Shown here: in pieces, positions 28,296 to 36,398 of the stretch
Numbering within the stretch: the first letter of the stretch is position 1
How the letters are laid out: every line of letters begins with the position of its first letter
DNA from: S010-25 sp964441285
GTDB taxonomy: Bacteria; Pseudomonadota; Gammaproteobacteria; SZUA-229
Direction of reading: 5' to 3'
Length of the DNA stretch: 64,000 bases
NCBI GenBank assembly: GCA_964441285.1
Contig: CAYTUK010000003.1
Span: 62,001 to 126,000, forward strand
Position numbers and translations under genes: made by a program
The notes under the pieces: model-generated
Told to the model about the DNA's origin: nothing
Seen by the model: only the letters and a program-made list of their open reading frames with translations
Databases searched by the model: none

Positions 28296-29141
28296 TTAGT
28301 ATAAACGTTGCCAGATTGCAGTGGTCGGTTCAATCTGGTTGAGAGTGTAAAAATGCAACCCGGGCGCTCCCTGCTGGAGCAATTGTTGGCATAAACTGGA
28401 AACTACGTCCAGACCAAATGCTTGCAGGCTATCCAGGTCATCGGCATAAGCTTCAAGTTGTGTGCGTATCCAGCGTGGTATTTCTGCACCGCAAAGATCA
28501 GAGAACCGTGTCAGGCGTGCATAATTACTAATTGGCATAATACCGGGTGTAACGGGAATGCTGATATTTGCCTGCAGACATTTTTCCATAAAATGGCTGT
28601 AAGCATTAATGTTATAAAAATATTGGGTGATCGCACCGGTTGCGCCGGCATCAATCTTTTTTCTGAAATTTTCAAAATCAGTGTGTGGATTGGCTGATTC
28701 TGGATGATATTCTGGGTAGGCAGCTACTTCAAGCGCAAAGTGATCGCCCGTTTCTTCACGGATAAAAGCGACCAGTTCATTGGCATGATTAAAGTCACTA
28801 CTTATCTGGGCACCTTCAGGGATGTCACCTCGAAGTGTGACCAGTTGACAAATCCCCAAAGCCTGATAAGTTTGCAGTAAATCACTTAATTGCTTTTTTG
28901 TTGAACCAATGCAGGAGATGTGTGGAGTAACCTGCGTACCATTACTGATTAATTTTCTGACTGTTTCAAGGGTGCTGTCTCGAGTGCTGCCGCCAGCGCC
29001 GAAGGTAACGGAAAAATAGGCGGGTTGAATTATCTTCGTTAATGCCATCTGTGTTCGTAAAAGTTTCTCCCTCCCTGCTTCGGTGCGGGGAGGGAAAAAC
29101 TCACAACTAAAAACAGGCGCGTTACTATGGTTATCTGTCAT
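28296..29141 (-). CDS. metF: 5,10-methylenetetrahydrofolate reductase
   Basis: MetF makes 5-methyl-tetrahydrofolate, the methyl donor for methionine synthase, using FAD and NADH. The 281 residues show SCEFFPPRTEAGREKL, YFSVTFGAGGSTRDSTLETV, LVTLRGDIPEG and GAITQYFYNINAYSHF. It lies 25 nt after ahcY, so ahcY and metF probably form one SAH-controlled transcript. Confidence 0.95.
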   Translation of the reverse strand: MTDNHSNAPVFSCEFFPPRTEAGREKLLRTQMALTKIIQPAYFSVTFGAGGSTRDSTLETVRKLISNGTQVTPHISCIGSTKKQLSDLLQTYQALGICQLVTLRGDIPEGAQISSDFNHANELVAFIREETGDHFALEVAAYPEYHPESANPHTDFENFRKKIDAGATGAITQYFYNINAYSHFMEKCLQANISIPVTPGIMPISNYARLTRFSDLCGAEIPRWIRTQLEAYADDLDSLQAFGLDVVSSLCQQLLQQGAPGLHFYTLNQIEPTTAIWQRLY

Positions 29142-29166
29142 GATTTTTTTATTCTATTTTTAGTCA

Positions 29167-30588
29167 TTAGTAACGGTAGTGTTCAGATTTGTAAGGGCCG
29201 TCAACAGGTACATTAATATAATCAGCCTGTTCAGTGGAAAGTATGGTTAAATTGGCACCAATTTTTTCCAGGTGCAAGCGGGCAACTTTTTCATCCAGCT
29301 TTTTAGGCAGAATATACACTTCATTCTTATAGGCTCCCGCGTTTGTAAAGAATTCAATTTGTGCCATTACCTGATTAGTAAAAGAGGCCGACATAACAAA
29401 ACTGGGATGTCCCGTTGCACAGCCGAGGTTAACCAGACGCCCTTTGGCTAATAATATGATACGTTTGCCATCAGGGAAAATAATATGGTCAACCTGTGGT
29501 TTGATTTCAATCCATTCATATTTTTCAACCGAAGCAATATTAATTTCTGAATCAAAGTGACCGATGTTGCATACGATGGCTTCATTTTTCATCACGATCA
29601 TATGATCGTGATCAATCACATGGAAGTTGCCAGTTGTGGTTACAAAAATATCACCCAATGGTGCGGCATCTTTCATGGTGACAACACGGTAGCCTTCCAT
29701 CGCTGCCTGTAGAGCACAGATCGGGTCAATTTCAGTTACCCATACGGTTGCGCCCATGCCACGGAATGCCTGTGCACAGCCTTTGCCGACATCACCATAA
29801 CCAACTACGACGCAGATTTTGCCAGCAATCATCACATCGGTTGCACGTTTAATACCATCAAGTAAGGATTCGCGGCAACCATAGAGGTTATCAAACTTTG
29901 ATTTAGTAACAGAATCATTTACGTTCATCGCGGGAAAACGTAATTCATTTGCGGCCATCATCTGGTAAAGACGGTGGACGCCGGTTGTGGTTTCTTCGGT
30001 GACACCTTTAATGTGTTCACAAATTTCAGTCCATTTATTTGAAGCATTTGTAATGGTGCGTTTTAGTACTTCGAGAATGGCTTTCCATTCTTCGTTATCA
30101 TCATCTTTAGCATCGGGTATGGCACCAGCTGCTTCGTATTCAGCGCCTTTATGTACCAGCAGAGTCGCATCGCCACCATCATCCAGAATCATATTGGGTT
30201 TCTGTCCGTCAGGCCAGCTTAAAATTCTTTCAGTGCACCACCAGTATTCCTCGATTGATTCGCCTTTCCAGGCAAATACAGGAATACCCGAAGCAGCAAT
30301 GGCTGCTGCAGCCTGGTCCTGTGTAGAAAAAATATTACAGGATGCCCAGCGAACTTCAGCACCCAGTGCAATCAGCGTTTCAATGAGTACAGCCGTTTGA
30401 ATTGTCATGTGGATGCTGCCGGCAATGCGTGCCCCTTGCAGGGGGCGTTGAGCGCTAAATTCCTTGCGGATGGCCATCAAACCGGGCATTTCGGTTTCAG
30501 CAATAGCGATTTCTTTACGGCCCCAGTCAGCCAGTGACAGGTCAGCAACTTTAAAATCGGTGAAATTATTTTCAACAACGGCATTCAT
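29167..30588 (-). CDS. ahcY: S-adenosylhomocysteine hydrolase
   Basis: AhcY splits S-adenosylhomocysteine into adenosine and homocysteine, removing a strong methyltransferase inhibitor. The 473-residue NAD-dependent enzyme shows SIHMTIQTAVLIETLIALGA, FAWKGESIEEYWWC, the NAD-binding VVGYGDVGKGCAQAFRGMGA and the C-terminal LDEKVARLHLEKIGANLTIL ending PYKSEHYRY. I chose ATG 30588: AGGAG at 30598-30602 is then 9 nt upstream, while an ATG directly after it (30597) is too close. An SAH riboswitch precedes it. Confidence 0.95.
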   Translation of the reverse strand: MNAVVENNFTDFKVADLSLADWGRKEIAIAETEMPGLMAIRKEFSAQRPLQGARIAGSIHMTIQTAVLIETLIALGAEVRWASCNIFSTQDQAAAAIAASGIPVFAWKGESIEEYWWCTERILSWPDGQKPNMILDDGGDATLLVHKGAEYEAAGAIPDAKDDDNEEWKAILEVLKRTITNASNKWTEICEHIKGVTEETTTGVHRLYQMMAANELRFPAMNVNDSVTKSKFDNLYGCRESLLDGIKRATDVMIAGKICVVVGYGDVGKGCAQAFRGMGATVWVTEIDPICALQAAMEGYRVVTMKDAAPLGDIFVTTTGNFHVIDHDHMIVMKNEAIVCNIGHFDSEINIASVEKYEWIEIKPQVDHIIFPDGKRIILLAKGRLVNLGCATGHPSFVMSASFTNQVMAQIEFFTNAGAYKNEVYILPKKLDEKVARLHLEKIGANLTILSTEQADYINVPVDGPYKSEHYRY

Positions 30589-30612
30589 TATGCTCATCTC
30601 CTAGTGGTTAAG

Positions 30613-30692
30613 AAATAAGCGCCGTTTTTAGTATTGGAAAATTACCCAAGCCTGGCGGATTCTGATAATCCGGTGCAGCGCTCCTTGGGTTG
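30613..30692 (-). promoter_or_regulatory. SAH riboswitch upstream of ahcY
   Basis: Read on the minus strand, this leader has the hallmarks of the SAH-I riboswitch: P1 pairs CCCAAG (30684-30689) with CTTGGG (30645-30650); the core AAGGAGCGCTGC follows P1; P2 is a hairpin CGGATT/AATCCG; then GCCAGGCT; and a downstream GGCGCT whose GCGCT (30618-30622) pairs with AGCGC (30678-30682), giving the expected pseudoknot. Binding of SAH is known in this class to raise ahcY expression. The Shine-Dalgarno of ahcY lies just downstream, so translation control is possible. Confidence 0.9.
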
Positions 30693-30698
30693 GTTAAA

Positions 30699-30707
30699 AT
30701 TATAGCA
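30699..30707 (-). promoter_or_regulatory. Extended -10 promoter element for ahcY
   Basis: Minus-strand sequence TGCTATAAT is a perfect -10 hexamer with the TGn extension. It would start transcription near 30692, exactly at the 5' edge of the SAH riboswitch. No good -35 hexamer is visible at 16-18 nt, which fits an extended -10 promoter. Confidence 0.7.
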
Positions 30708-30744
30708 TGAATTGTGCGAAAGTTATTTTCACCTGAAAGTCAGG

Positions 30745-30788
30745 CTGGAATCTATTGCGCTGGCTACAGCCCGTGCAATAGATTCCAG
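30745..30788. terminator. Long hairpin between metK and the ahcY promoter
   Basis: CTGGAATCTATTGC (30745-30758) and its exact inverse (30775-30788) form a 14-bp stem with a 16-nt loop, 34 nt after the metK stop. There is no T-tract after it on the minus strand, so it may be a weak terminator, an mRNA-stabilising end, or a protein site rather than a classical terminator. Confidence 0.5.
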
Positions 30789-30821
30789 GAGCTTAATTTC
30801 CTGCTGTCTGCTTCTGGGTGA

Positions 30822-31979
30822 TTACAGTTTTGCTGCGGCTTTAAGCTCTGTCGCTTTATCGGTTTTCTCCCAGCTAAAATCAGCATCTTCGCGGCCGAAG
30901 TGACCATAAGCAGCAGTGTTACGATAGATCGGGCGGAGTAGATCCAGCATGGCGATAAGTCCCCTGGGTTTGAGATCAAATACGTCACGAATCAGTTCGA
31001 CAATACGGGTATTCTCAATTTTTCCGGTACCAAACGTTTCGACAGAAATAGACGTGGGTTCGGCAATACCAATGGCATAGGAAACCTGTACTTCACATTT
31101 ATCTGCCAGCCCGGCAGCAACGATATTTTTTGCTACATAACGTGCTGCGTACGCGGCTGAGCGATCAACTTTCGATGGGTCCTTACCAGAAAAAGCACCA
31201 CCACCATGTCTTGCCATACCACCATAAGTATCAACAATAATTTTTCGGCCAGTTAATCCACAATCACCCACCGGACCACCGATAACAAAATTACCTGTTG
31301 GATTAATATGGAATTTCGTTTTTTTATCAATCCATTCTTGCGGTAAAACCGGCAGGATAATTTCATCCATCACTGCCTCGCGCAGGTTATCCAGGTGAAT
31401 ATCCGGGGCGTGTTGCGTGGACAATACTACGGCATCAATGCCGGCCGGTTTTCCATTTTCATAACGGAAAGTAACCTGGCTTTTGGCGTCAGGGCGCAGC
31501 CATGGCAGGCTGCCATTTTTACGGACGTGAGCCTGACGTTTGACCAGTTTGTGTGCGTAGGTGATCGGTGCGGGCATTAACACATCCGTCTCGTTACTGG
31601 CGTAACCAAACATTAAACCTTGATCCCCTGCGCCTTGTTCATGGTCACTCGATGCATCAACACCCATAGCGATATCAGTGGATTGTTTGTCGATAGAAGT
31701 GATGACCGCGCAGGATTCGGCATCAAACCCCATCTCTGAACTGTTGTAGCCAATTTCCCTAATCGTTTTGCGTACCACCTGTTGCATATCAACCCAGGCA
31801 TTTGTGGTAATTTCGCCGGAAATAACCACCATGCCGGTATTGACCAGGGTTTCACAGGCAACCCTGGCTTTATTATCCTGCTCGAAAATAGTGTCAAGAA
31901 TGGAATCTGAAATTTGATCGGCAACTTTATCCGGGTGGCCTTCGGAAACCGATTCGGAAGTAAATAAATAACTGCTCAT
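30822..31979 (-). CDS. metK: S-adenosylmethionine synthase
   Basis: MetK makes SAM from methionine and ATP. The 385-residue protein shows FTSESVSEGHPDKVADQISD, GAGDQGLMFGYASNET, the P-loop-like GGAFSGKDPSKVDRSAAY and the C-terminal GHFGREDADFSWEKTDKA. I chose ATG 31979, which has GAAGGTG upstream; the frame opens 5 codons earlier at GTG. The 244-nt upstream gap carries a promoter and a terminator on the same strand (see separate entries). Confidence 0.95.
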   Translation of the reverse strand: MSSYLFTSESVSEGHPDKVADQISDSILDTIFEQDNKARVACETLVNTGMVVISGEITTNAWVDMQQVVRKTIREIGYNSSEMGFDAESCAVITSIDKQSTDIAMGVDASSDHEQGAGDQGLMFGYASNETDVLMPAPITYAHKLVKRQAHVRKNGSLPWLRPDAKSQVTFRYENGKPAGIDAVVLSTQHAPDIHLDNLREAVMDEIILPVLPQEWIDKKTKFHINPTGNFVIGGPVGDCGLTGRKIIVDTYGGMARHGGGAFSGKDPSKVDRSAAYAARYVAKNIVAAGLADKCEVQVSYAIGIAEPTSISVETFGTGKIENTRIVELIRDVFDLKPRGLIAMLDLLRPIYRNTAAYGHFGREDADFSWEKTDKATELKAAAKL

Positions 31980-32061
31980 AATTAACACCTTCACTGATTA
32001 TATGGGTAAATATCGTATCCATAAAAAATATATCGATAAAAAACATAAAGGAAGAGGCGAT

Positions 32062-32098
32062 AAAAAAAACCCGTTCCAGCCAGGCTAAAACGGGTTTT
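32062..32098 (-). terminator. Intrinsic terminator between dnaG and metK
   Basis: On the minus strand AAAACCCGTT (32089-32098) and AACGGGTTTT (32066-32075) form a 10-bp stem with a 13-nt loop, followed by an unbroken T-tract (32062-32069). This is a classical rho-independent terminator. It lies about 83 nt upstream of the metK start codon and about 30 nt downstream of a predicted start site. Confidence 0.85.
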
Positions 32099-32134
32099 CG
32101 AAAACAGATCTTATCGATAATCGCTTTAGCGGAA

Positions 32135-32162
32135 TTTATATAGCGCCCGCAATCTGAGTCAA
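32135..32162 (-). promoter_or_regulatory. Sigma-70-type promoter between dnaG and metK
   Basis: Minus-strand TTGACT (32157-32162) and TATAAA (32135-32140) are separated by 16 nt. Transcription would start near 32128. RNA made here meets the terminator at 32062-32098 after about 67 nt, before reaching metK, so this could serve a small RNA or an attenuated metK leader. Confidence 0.55.
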
Positions 32163-32223
32163 ATTAGCGCTTCATCAGGCTTAAGATTAGTCAGTGGCGA
32201 ATGGTTTGTCAAATGGAAACATC

Positions 32224-33954
32224 TTATTTTGTGGATAAGGCCAGAAATTCACAAATTTCTTTCTCGCTTAGGCCTTCTTTTTTTTCTTTATGGCTCAGAA
32301 ATTCATAGCGATCTTCCAGTTCCAGACGCGAAATAATATCAATGTAATCCTGTTCGCGGGTTTTTGGATTTTCAGTTTCTAGTGATGTCCAGATCGCCAG
32401 CGAATTGAGTGAGAGTTCATGTTTGTGACCACGGTAACGTTCGAGCAGTGCTGCGGAGGTGATGCCAGGGTTAGTCTTTATGGTTTGGTGCAAGTGGTAA
32501 AGCAGCGATAACCCTTTGGTAATTGCAGTATTAAAATCGGGCGGTATTTCACAGCTGGAAACAAACGCGGGGTTTTGCAGTAACAGTGCAATGGCAACAC
32601 GGGTTTTATTATTTTTCACCTGTTGCCTGGCTATTGGCTTAGGCTTAATTGCAGTTATTGTCTTTTGTTGTTGGCTAATTTTTGCTTCCAGCTGTGATGA
32701 GTTTAAACCGACACGTTGAGAAAGTTGTTCCAGTAATAAATCTTTAAATACACCGTTATGCATATTAGTTATAAGGGGGCTTACTTGCTTGGCAAGTTTT
32801 GCCCGGCCTTCAACGGTGTCACTTTCTATCTGTACTGAAAGCGCATTAAATAAATAGTCAGATAATGGTGTGGCTGTTTGAATGCGTTGCTCAAAAGCGG
32901 CTTTCCCTTCTTTACGAACCATGGTGTCAGGATCTTCATTTTCTGGTAAAAATAAAAATTTAGCCACCATACCGTCGCGAATAACAGGCAGTGTATTTTC
33001 CAGTGCGTGCCAGGCGGCCTTTTTACCGGCGTTATCACCGTCGTAACAGAAAATAACTTCATGTGTAGTACGAAACATCTTTTGAATCTGTTCGGTCGTC
33101 GTTGCTGTACCCAGTGATGCAACGGCATAATTTATATTATGTTGTGACAGTGCAATGACATCCATATAACCTTCAACGATTAATAGACGTTCGATTTTCC
33201 GCAGTGTTTGCTTAACCTCATAGAGACCATAGAGTTCTGTGCCCTTATGGAAAACTGGGATTTCTGGTGAGTTTAAATATTTGGGTTCGCCTTTATCCAG
33301 AATACGGCCACCAAAACCAATAATACGGCCACGTTGATCAGTAATGGAAAACATAATACGGTCACGAAAACGGTCATATGGTTTCTGTTTATCATTCTGG
33401 ATTAGCAAACCAGCCTGGAATAATTGCTCTGTGGTAAAGGTTTTGTCTGTTAATGCATTATGCAGGAAGTTCCAGTTATCAGGAGCATAACCAATTTTGT
33501 ATTGTTTTATAATGTCATCGCCCAGACCCCGCTGTTTAAGGTAATTAATTGCGCGGGTTGATGTATTTAGCTGTTGTTGATATAGCTGGCTGGCGTGTTG
33601 CAGAACAGCATAAATGGGTGCATTGTTCGGCTGATTTTTTTTCTCACCAGACCCTTCGCGCGGTACATCCAGATGTTGGTCAGCGGCCAACGTTTCGATA
33701 GCGTCAACGTATTCAAGATGATCAAACTCCATTAAGAAGCCAATGACATTGCCATGTGCACCACAGCCAAAACAGTGATAGAACTGTTTGGTTTCACTTA
33801 CTGTGAACGACGGTGTTTTTTCATTATGAAACGGACAGCAGGCAGTGTATTCCTTACCTTTGCGTTTTAACGGTAGGCGAGAATTAATAACTTCAATAAT
33901 ATCCGTACGTGAAATTAGGTCATCAATAAAATTGTGTGGTATACGCCCTGACAA
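32224..33954 (-). CDS. dnaG: DNA primase
   Basis: DnaG synthesises RNA primers at the replication fork. The 576 residues show the N-terminal zinc-binding domain (CCPFHNEKTPSF ... YHCFGCGAHGN), the RNA polymerase domain with GRIIGFGGRILDKGEPKYLN and the TOPRIM motifs LLIVEGYMDVIAL and FCYDGDNAGKKAAW, and a C-terminal helicase-binding region. There is no ATG at the N-terminus. TTG 33954 gives MSGRIPHNFIDDL, the normal family start, 10 nt after the dgt stop. TTG 33984 is the alternative. Here dnaG is next to dgt, not between rpsU and rpoD. Confidence 0.93.
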   Translation of the reverse strand: MSGRIPHNFIDDLISRTDIIEVINSRLPLKRKGKEYTACCPFHNEKTPSFTVSETKQFYHCFGCGAHGNVIGFLMEFDHLEYVDAIETLAADQHLDVPREGSGEKKNQPNNAPIYAVLQHASQLYQQQLNTSTRAINYLKQRGLGDDIIKQYKIGYAPDNWNFLHNALTDKTFTTEQLFQAGLLIQNDKQKPYDRFRDRIMFSITDQRGRIIGFGGRILDKGEPKYLNSPEIPVFHKGTELYGLYEVKQTLRKIERLLIVEGYMDVIALSQHNINYAVASLGTATTTEQIQKMFRTTHEVIFCYDGDNAGKKAAWHALENTLPVIRDGMVAKFLFLPENEDPDTMVRKEGKAAFEQRIQTATPLSDYLFNALSVQIESDTVEGRAKLAKQVSPLITNMHNGVFKDLLLEQLSQRVGLNSSQLEAKISQQQKTITAIKPKPIARQQVKNNKTRVAIALLLQNPAFVSSCEIPPDFNTAITKGLSLLYHLHQTIKTNPGITSAALLERYRGHKHELSLNSLAIWTSLETENPKTREQDYIDIISRLELEDRYEFLSHKEKKEGLSEKEICEFLALSTK

Positions 33955-33964
33955 GAGAGAAATC

Positions 33965-35152
33965 TCAGGGGATAAGATTAACAAAAGAGAGTTGTCGAGG
34001 ATTAAAAATCCGTTCGTGTTCGACTATAGCATATCGGTCTGTCATGCCTGCAATGTAATCGGCAATTCCTCTGGCAGTGCCTTTTTCACCGTGTTTGTCT
34101 GCTAACAGATTGCAATGCGTGCGTGCTTCAGTGGGCAGAATTTTCTGGTCATTCATAAAAACATCAAAGAGTGTCTGTACCACATTGGTTGCTTTCTGTG
34201 TCATCCGGTGTACACGATAGTGCTGATAGAGTTGTTCGCGTAAAAACAATTTAAGTTCCAGTTTTTTTTCATTCATACTATCACTAAATGCCATCAGTCG
34301 TTCTCGCTGTTTGTGTACGTCTGACAGAGAGTTTAATTGAGCACGGGCAATATTTTTTTCAGATGTTTTTATCAGGTCAACAACCATAATATTAATCATG
34401 CGTCGAATAATTTCATGAATAAGCTGTTTTTGATTCAGCCCAGGGTAGATTTTATTTACTACGTCATACTGGGTGCGGAATAATTCAATTTCAAGCAGGT
34501 GTTGAATATCAATTAAACCATAACGTAGACCGTCATCTATATCATGATTGTTGTAGGCGATTTCATCTGAGTAGTCAGTTAGCTGTGCCTCCAGGCTGGG
34601 TTGGGTTTTGTTTATAAATCGTAGCCCGATATCACCAAGTTTTTTTGCATTATTAATAGCGCAGTGTTTTAAAATGCCTTCACGCGTTTCGAAAGTAAGG
34701 TTAAGGCCATCAAAATCAGCATATTTCTGTTCAAGTTTATCCACTACACGCAGTGATTGCAGATTATGTTCAAAGCCACCAAATTTTTTCATTCGCTGAT
34801 TCAGTGCATGCTGACCGGCATGGCCGAAAGGTGTGTGGCCCAGATCATGCGCCAGTGCAATGGCTTCGGTTAAATCTTCGTGTAAGCCCAGTTCGCGTGC
34901 TATGCTGCGGGCGATCTGGGCAACTTCCAGTGAATGCGTGAGGCGGGTACGAAACAGGTCGCCTTCATGATTAACAAACACCTGCGTTTTATACTCCAGA
35001 CGCCTGAATGCTGCTGAATGAATAATCCGGTCGCGATCACGCTGGTATTCATTTCGATAAGTTGGATATTGTTCAACAAATTTTCGGCCTCGTGTAGCTG
35101 TATCATGGCAGGCGTAGCTGACCAGACGGCTTGTATAACTACTTTTATTCAT
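33965..35152 (-). CDS. dgt: dGTP triphosphohydrolase-like protein
   Basis: This 395-residue HD-domain protein resembles the deoxyguanosinetriphosphate triphosphohydrolase-like family, which cleaves dNTPs to nucleosides and triphosphate. Metal-binding residues appear in RLTHSLEVAQIARSIAREL and IALAHDLGHTPFGHAGQ, with the later D in DEIAYNNHDIDDGLRYG. Regulation by dNTP effectors is common in the family. It is probably cotranscribed with dnaG, since only 10 nt separates them. Confidence 0.9.
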   Translation of the reverse strand: MNKSSYTSRLVSYACHDTATRGRKFVEQYPTYRNEYQRDRDRIIHSAAFRRLEYKTQVFVNHEGDLFRTRLTHSLEVAQIARSIARELGLHEDLTEAIALAHDLGHTPFGHAGQHALNQRMKKFGGFEHNLQSLRVVDKLEQKYADFDGLNLTFETREGILKHCAINNAKKLGDIGLRFINKTQPSLEAQLTDYSDEIAYNNHDIDDGLRYGLIDIQHLLEIELFRTQYDVVNKIYPGLNQKQLIHEIIRRMINIMVVDLIKTSEKNIARAQLNSLSDVHKQRERLMAFSDSMNEKKLELKLFLREQLYQHYRVHRMTQKATNVVQTLFDVFMNDQKILPTEARTHCNLLADKHGEKGTARGIADYIAGMTDRYAIVEHERIFNPRQLSFVNLIP

Positions 35153-35172
35153 TATAATAATTTACTCACAGA

Positions 35173-35285
35173 GCGGATGAAAAAGATACTTATTATTAAG
35201 CCATGCTATCAATATATCCATGTAAGCTCGCACCCTGTATTCCTGCGGATGACAGTTTTGAGTAATAAGTATCTTTTCCATCCGC
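35173..35285. repeat. Palindromic repeat R2, copy a
   Basis: This copy fills the 141-nt gap between aroB and dgt. Arms 35173-35195 and 35263-35285 are inverted complements at 22 of 23 positions. The 67-nt centre contains CCATGTAAGCTCG within a 30-nt core (35201-35230) that matches copy b (53332-53361) at 26 of 30 positions. The repeat may also act as a terminator or RNA end for dgt or aroB, as both genes are on the minus strand. Confidence 0.8.
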
Positions 35286-35293
35286 TTCAGTAA

Positions 35294-36382
35294 TTATGTT
35301 GTGACGGTTGTTGTACTTTCGATGGCACGAATAAGCTGATTTCGGCTGTAGTCGCTGGTTACTGTAGACTGTCCAATGCCGCGCATTAACACCAGTCGTA
35401 GAATGCCATCCATCACTTTTTTATCGACTGACATGAGGGTGAGAAATTCATCGGTGCTTATCGATTCAGGGGCATGAGTGGGCAGGTTTGCTTTTTTAAT
35501 CAGGTTGAAAATTTTTGCGGTGTCAGCAGCTGTCATCCAGTGCATCTGCCGTGACATTTCTGCGGCCATACACATGCCTGCACTGATCGCTTCACCGTGT
35601 AACCACTCACCGTAACCAAGACAATTTTCGATCGCATGGCCGAAAGTATGGCCTAAATTCAGTAGCGCTCGGCTGCCGTTTTCGCGTTCGTCTGCAGCGA
35701 CTACATCAGCCTTGGTCTGACAGGAAATTTCAATGGCATAACTTAATGCACTGCTATTTTTCGCTAGCAGTGCATCCATATTTTGTTCCAGCCAGCTAAA
35801 AAATGCCGCGTTGCAAATTAAACCGTATTTGATGATTTCTGCAATGCCAGCACGGAGTTCTCGTGCTGGCAGCGTGTTCAGTGTGTCAGTATCAGCGATC
35901 ACTGCTTTGGGTTGATAAAAAGCACCAATCATATTTTTCCCTAAAGCATGGTTAACTCCTGTTTTTCCGCCAACGGATGAGTCGACCTGTGAGAGCAAGG
36001 TGGTGGGGATCTGGATTAAATGCACGCCACGCTGGTAGCTGGCTGCGGCAAACCCAGCCATATCACCAATGACGCCGCCACCAAGTGCGATGATAGTCGT
36101 GTTGCGGTCTAGCCGGTTAGCTAACAAAGCGTCGTATATCTGGTTTAGAACTTCAAGATTTTTATATTTTTCACCATCAGGTAGAATAACGGTTTCATGG
36201 CGAATGCCAGTAAGCATCGCGTTTATTGATTCCAGATAGAGTGGCGCAACCGTTTCGTTACTGACAATCAGGGCGCTATTTCCTGGAATGTGCTGGTGCA
36301 GTAATTCGTTATCACCAAGTAGGTTCGTACCAATATAAATTGGGTAGCTGCGTTCGCCGAGGTCGACTTTGAGTGTTGCCAT
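35294..36382 (-). CDS. aroB: 3-dehydroquinate synthase
   Basis: AroB is the second enzyme of the shikimate pathway. The 362-residue NAD- and zinc-dependent protein has the glycine-rich IIALGGGVIGDMAGFAAASY near residue 100, GGKTGVNHALGKNMIGAFYQ near 148 and the metal-ligand helix NLGHTFGHAIENCLGYGEW with HGEAISAGM. It follows aroK by 16 nt, as in most gammaproteobacteria. Confidence 0.95.
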   Translation of the reverse strand: MATLKVDLGERSYPIYIGTNLLGDNELLHQHIPGNSALIVSNETVAPLYLESINAMLTGIRHETVILPDGEKYKNLEVLNQIYDALLANRLDRNTTIIALGGGVIGDMAGFAAASYQRGVHLIQIPTTLLSQVDSSVGGKTGVNHALGKNMIGAFYQPKAVIADTDTLNTLPARELRAGIAEIIKYGLICNAAFFSWLEQNMDALLAKNSSALSYAIEISCQTKADVVAADERENGSRALLNLGHTFGHAIENCLGYGEWLHGEAISAGMCMAAEMSRQMHWMTAADTAKIFNLIKKANLPTHAPESISTDEFLTLMSVDKKVMDGILRLVLMRGIGQSTVTSDYSRNQLIRAIESTTTVTT

Positions 36383-36398
36383 TTGAGTGGTAAAGCGG

